A stretch of DNA of 6,685 nt. Origin: Calditrichota bacterium. GTDB lineage: Bacteria; Calditrichota; Calditrichia; RBG-13-44-9. This document shows, piece by piece, positions 6,173 to 6,685 of this stretch (positions are counted from its first letter, which is position 1; each line of letters opens with the position of its first letter). The stretch is taken from positions 1 to 6,685 of the forward strand of contig JAJRXE010000172.1 of NCBI GenBank assembly GCA_024276455.1, in the 5' to 3' direction. A program made the position numbers and the translations under genes. The notes under the pieces were generated by a model that made no database searches, had not been told where the DNA came from, and saw nothing but the letters and a program-made list of their open reading frames with translations.

Positions 6173-6685
6173 ATGAAAACGAAATTCACGATCTTAATAT
6201 TACTCACAAGTGTGGTCCTTTTAATGGCACAAAGTACAGCCGATGCCGTGCGCATTCGCCTGAATGAAAGGGGATTCGGTGCCCGCTACCTGGCAATGGG
6301 CGCTAACGGGGTGGCAGCGGCCGATGATTACAGCGCCATCTACTGGAACCCCGCCGGGCTGGCCCTGGTGAAAAAGACCCAGATTTTCGGCGACCTGTCT
6401 CACACTCGATTCACCAATCAAGCGCTCTTTGCTGATAATCTTAACGAAACCACCAACTCTGTCACCCGTTTTCGTTCGTTCGGATTGGCTCTTCCTTTCC
6501 CCACCATCCGAGGCAGCTTTGTGCTGGCGTTTGGCTACAATGTTGTCCGCGATTTCGACGACTTCACCTATTTTAGCGGATTCAACCCCAACAGCAACGG
6601 TCTGGCCTTCGAGCTGGAAGACGCCAACGGCAATTCGAACTGGTACAATTTTGACCGCGACGTGACTCAAACCGAAGATATTACC
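6173..6685 (+). CDS. PorV/PorQ-family (UPF0164-like) outer-membrane beta-barrel protein, 5' part
   Basis: 171 codons are present and the frame is still open at the window end. It begins MKTKFTILILLTSVVLLMAQ, a signal peptide probably cleaved near Ala19-Gln20. The mature start has the family hallmark: ERGFGARYLAMGANGVAAAD, then DYSAIYWNPAGLAL (residues about 33-66). The sequence continues with alternating strands (FRSFGLALPFPTIRGSFVLA) typical of the FadL/OmpP1-like barrel fold. PorV and PorQ are known as outer-membrane partners of type IX secretion, but many members of this wider family in Calditrichota and relatives have no known role. The 35-bp gap to the preceding lipoprotein gene, with no terminator, suggests one operon. 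The C-terminal strands cannot be checked. Confidence 0.8.
   Translation, partial: MKTKFTILILLTSVVLLMAQSTADAVRIRLNERGFGARYLAMGANGVAAADDYSAIYWNPAGLALVKKTQIFGDLSHTRFTNQALFADNLNETTNSVTRFRSFGLALPFPTIRGSFVLAFGYNVVRDFDDFTYFSGFNPNSNGLAFELEDANGNSNWYNFDRDVTQTEDIT

Noticed and set aside
6221..6670. Minus-strand open frame of 149 codons at the window end
   Set aside because: It is antisense to the PorV-like gene, whose signal peptide and WNPAG hallmark identify the + strand as coding.

Overview
The window looks like a chromosomal piece of a Gram-negative bacterium from the Bacteroidota / Calditrichota (FCB-like) side of the tree. This is inferred from gene families. They are a TonB-dependent receptor with an N-terminal carboxypeptidase-regulatory-like (CnaB-type) domain, an outer-membrane lipoprotein, and a PorV/PorQ (UPF0164-like) outer-membrane protein. 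No marker gene fixes the species.

Layout, all genes on the + strand. (1) 1-663 is the 3' end of tex, the S1-domain transcription accessory protein. (2) 664-833 is intergenic. It holds three perfect palindromes whose centres lie exactly 25 bp apart, then a TTGACA-N17-TAAATT promoter candidate. (3) 834-3752 is a complete TonB-dependent receptor of 972 aa, followed by a hairpin. (4) 3753-4523 is AT-rich and carries an N-terminal remnant of a TSPPYN-type DNA methyltransferase, cut off before its AdoMet-binding half. Downstream of it is a dense array of inverted repeats and a sigma-54-type promoter candidate. (5) 4704-6137 is a lipoprotein with an acidic Glu/Tyr stretch, then a Tyr/Pro/Trp-rich stretch, then a long Arg/Ser/Thr-rich tail. 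(6) 6173 to the window end is the start of a PorV-like outer-membrane protein, 35 bp downstream and probably in the same operon.

The most interesting part is 4332-4498. Two copies of a 19-bp palindromic site lie 24 bp apart, centred 157 and 133 bp upstream of the start predicted from a TTGGCAC-N5-TTGTA element. That is the architecture of an enhancer-dependent (sigma-54) promoter. It would drive the lipoprotein and the PorV-like gene as a regulated envelope operon. No regulator gene is in the window, so this remains an inference from sequence.
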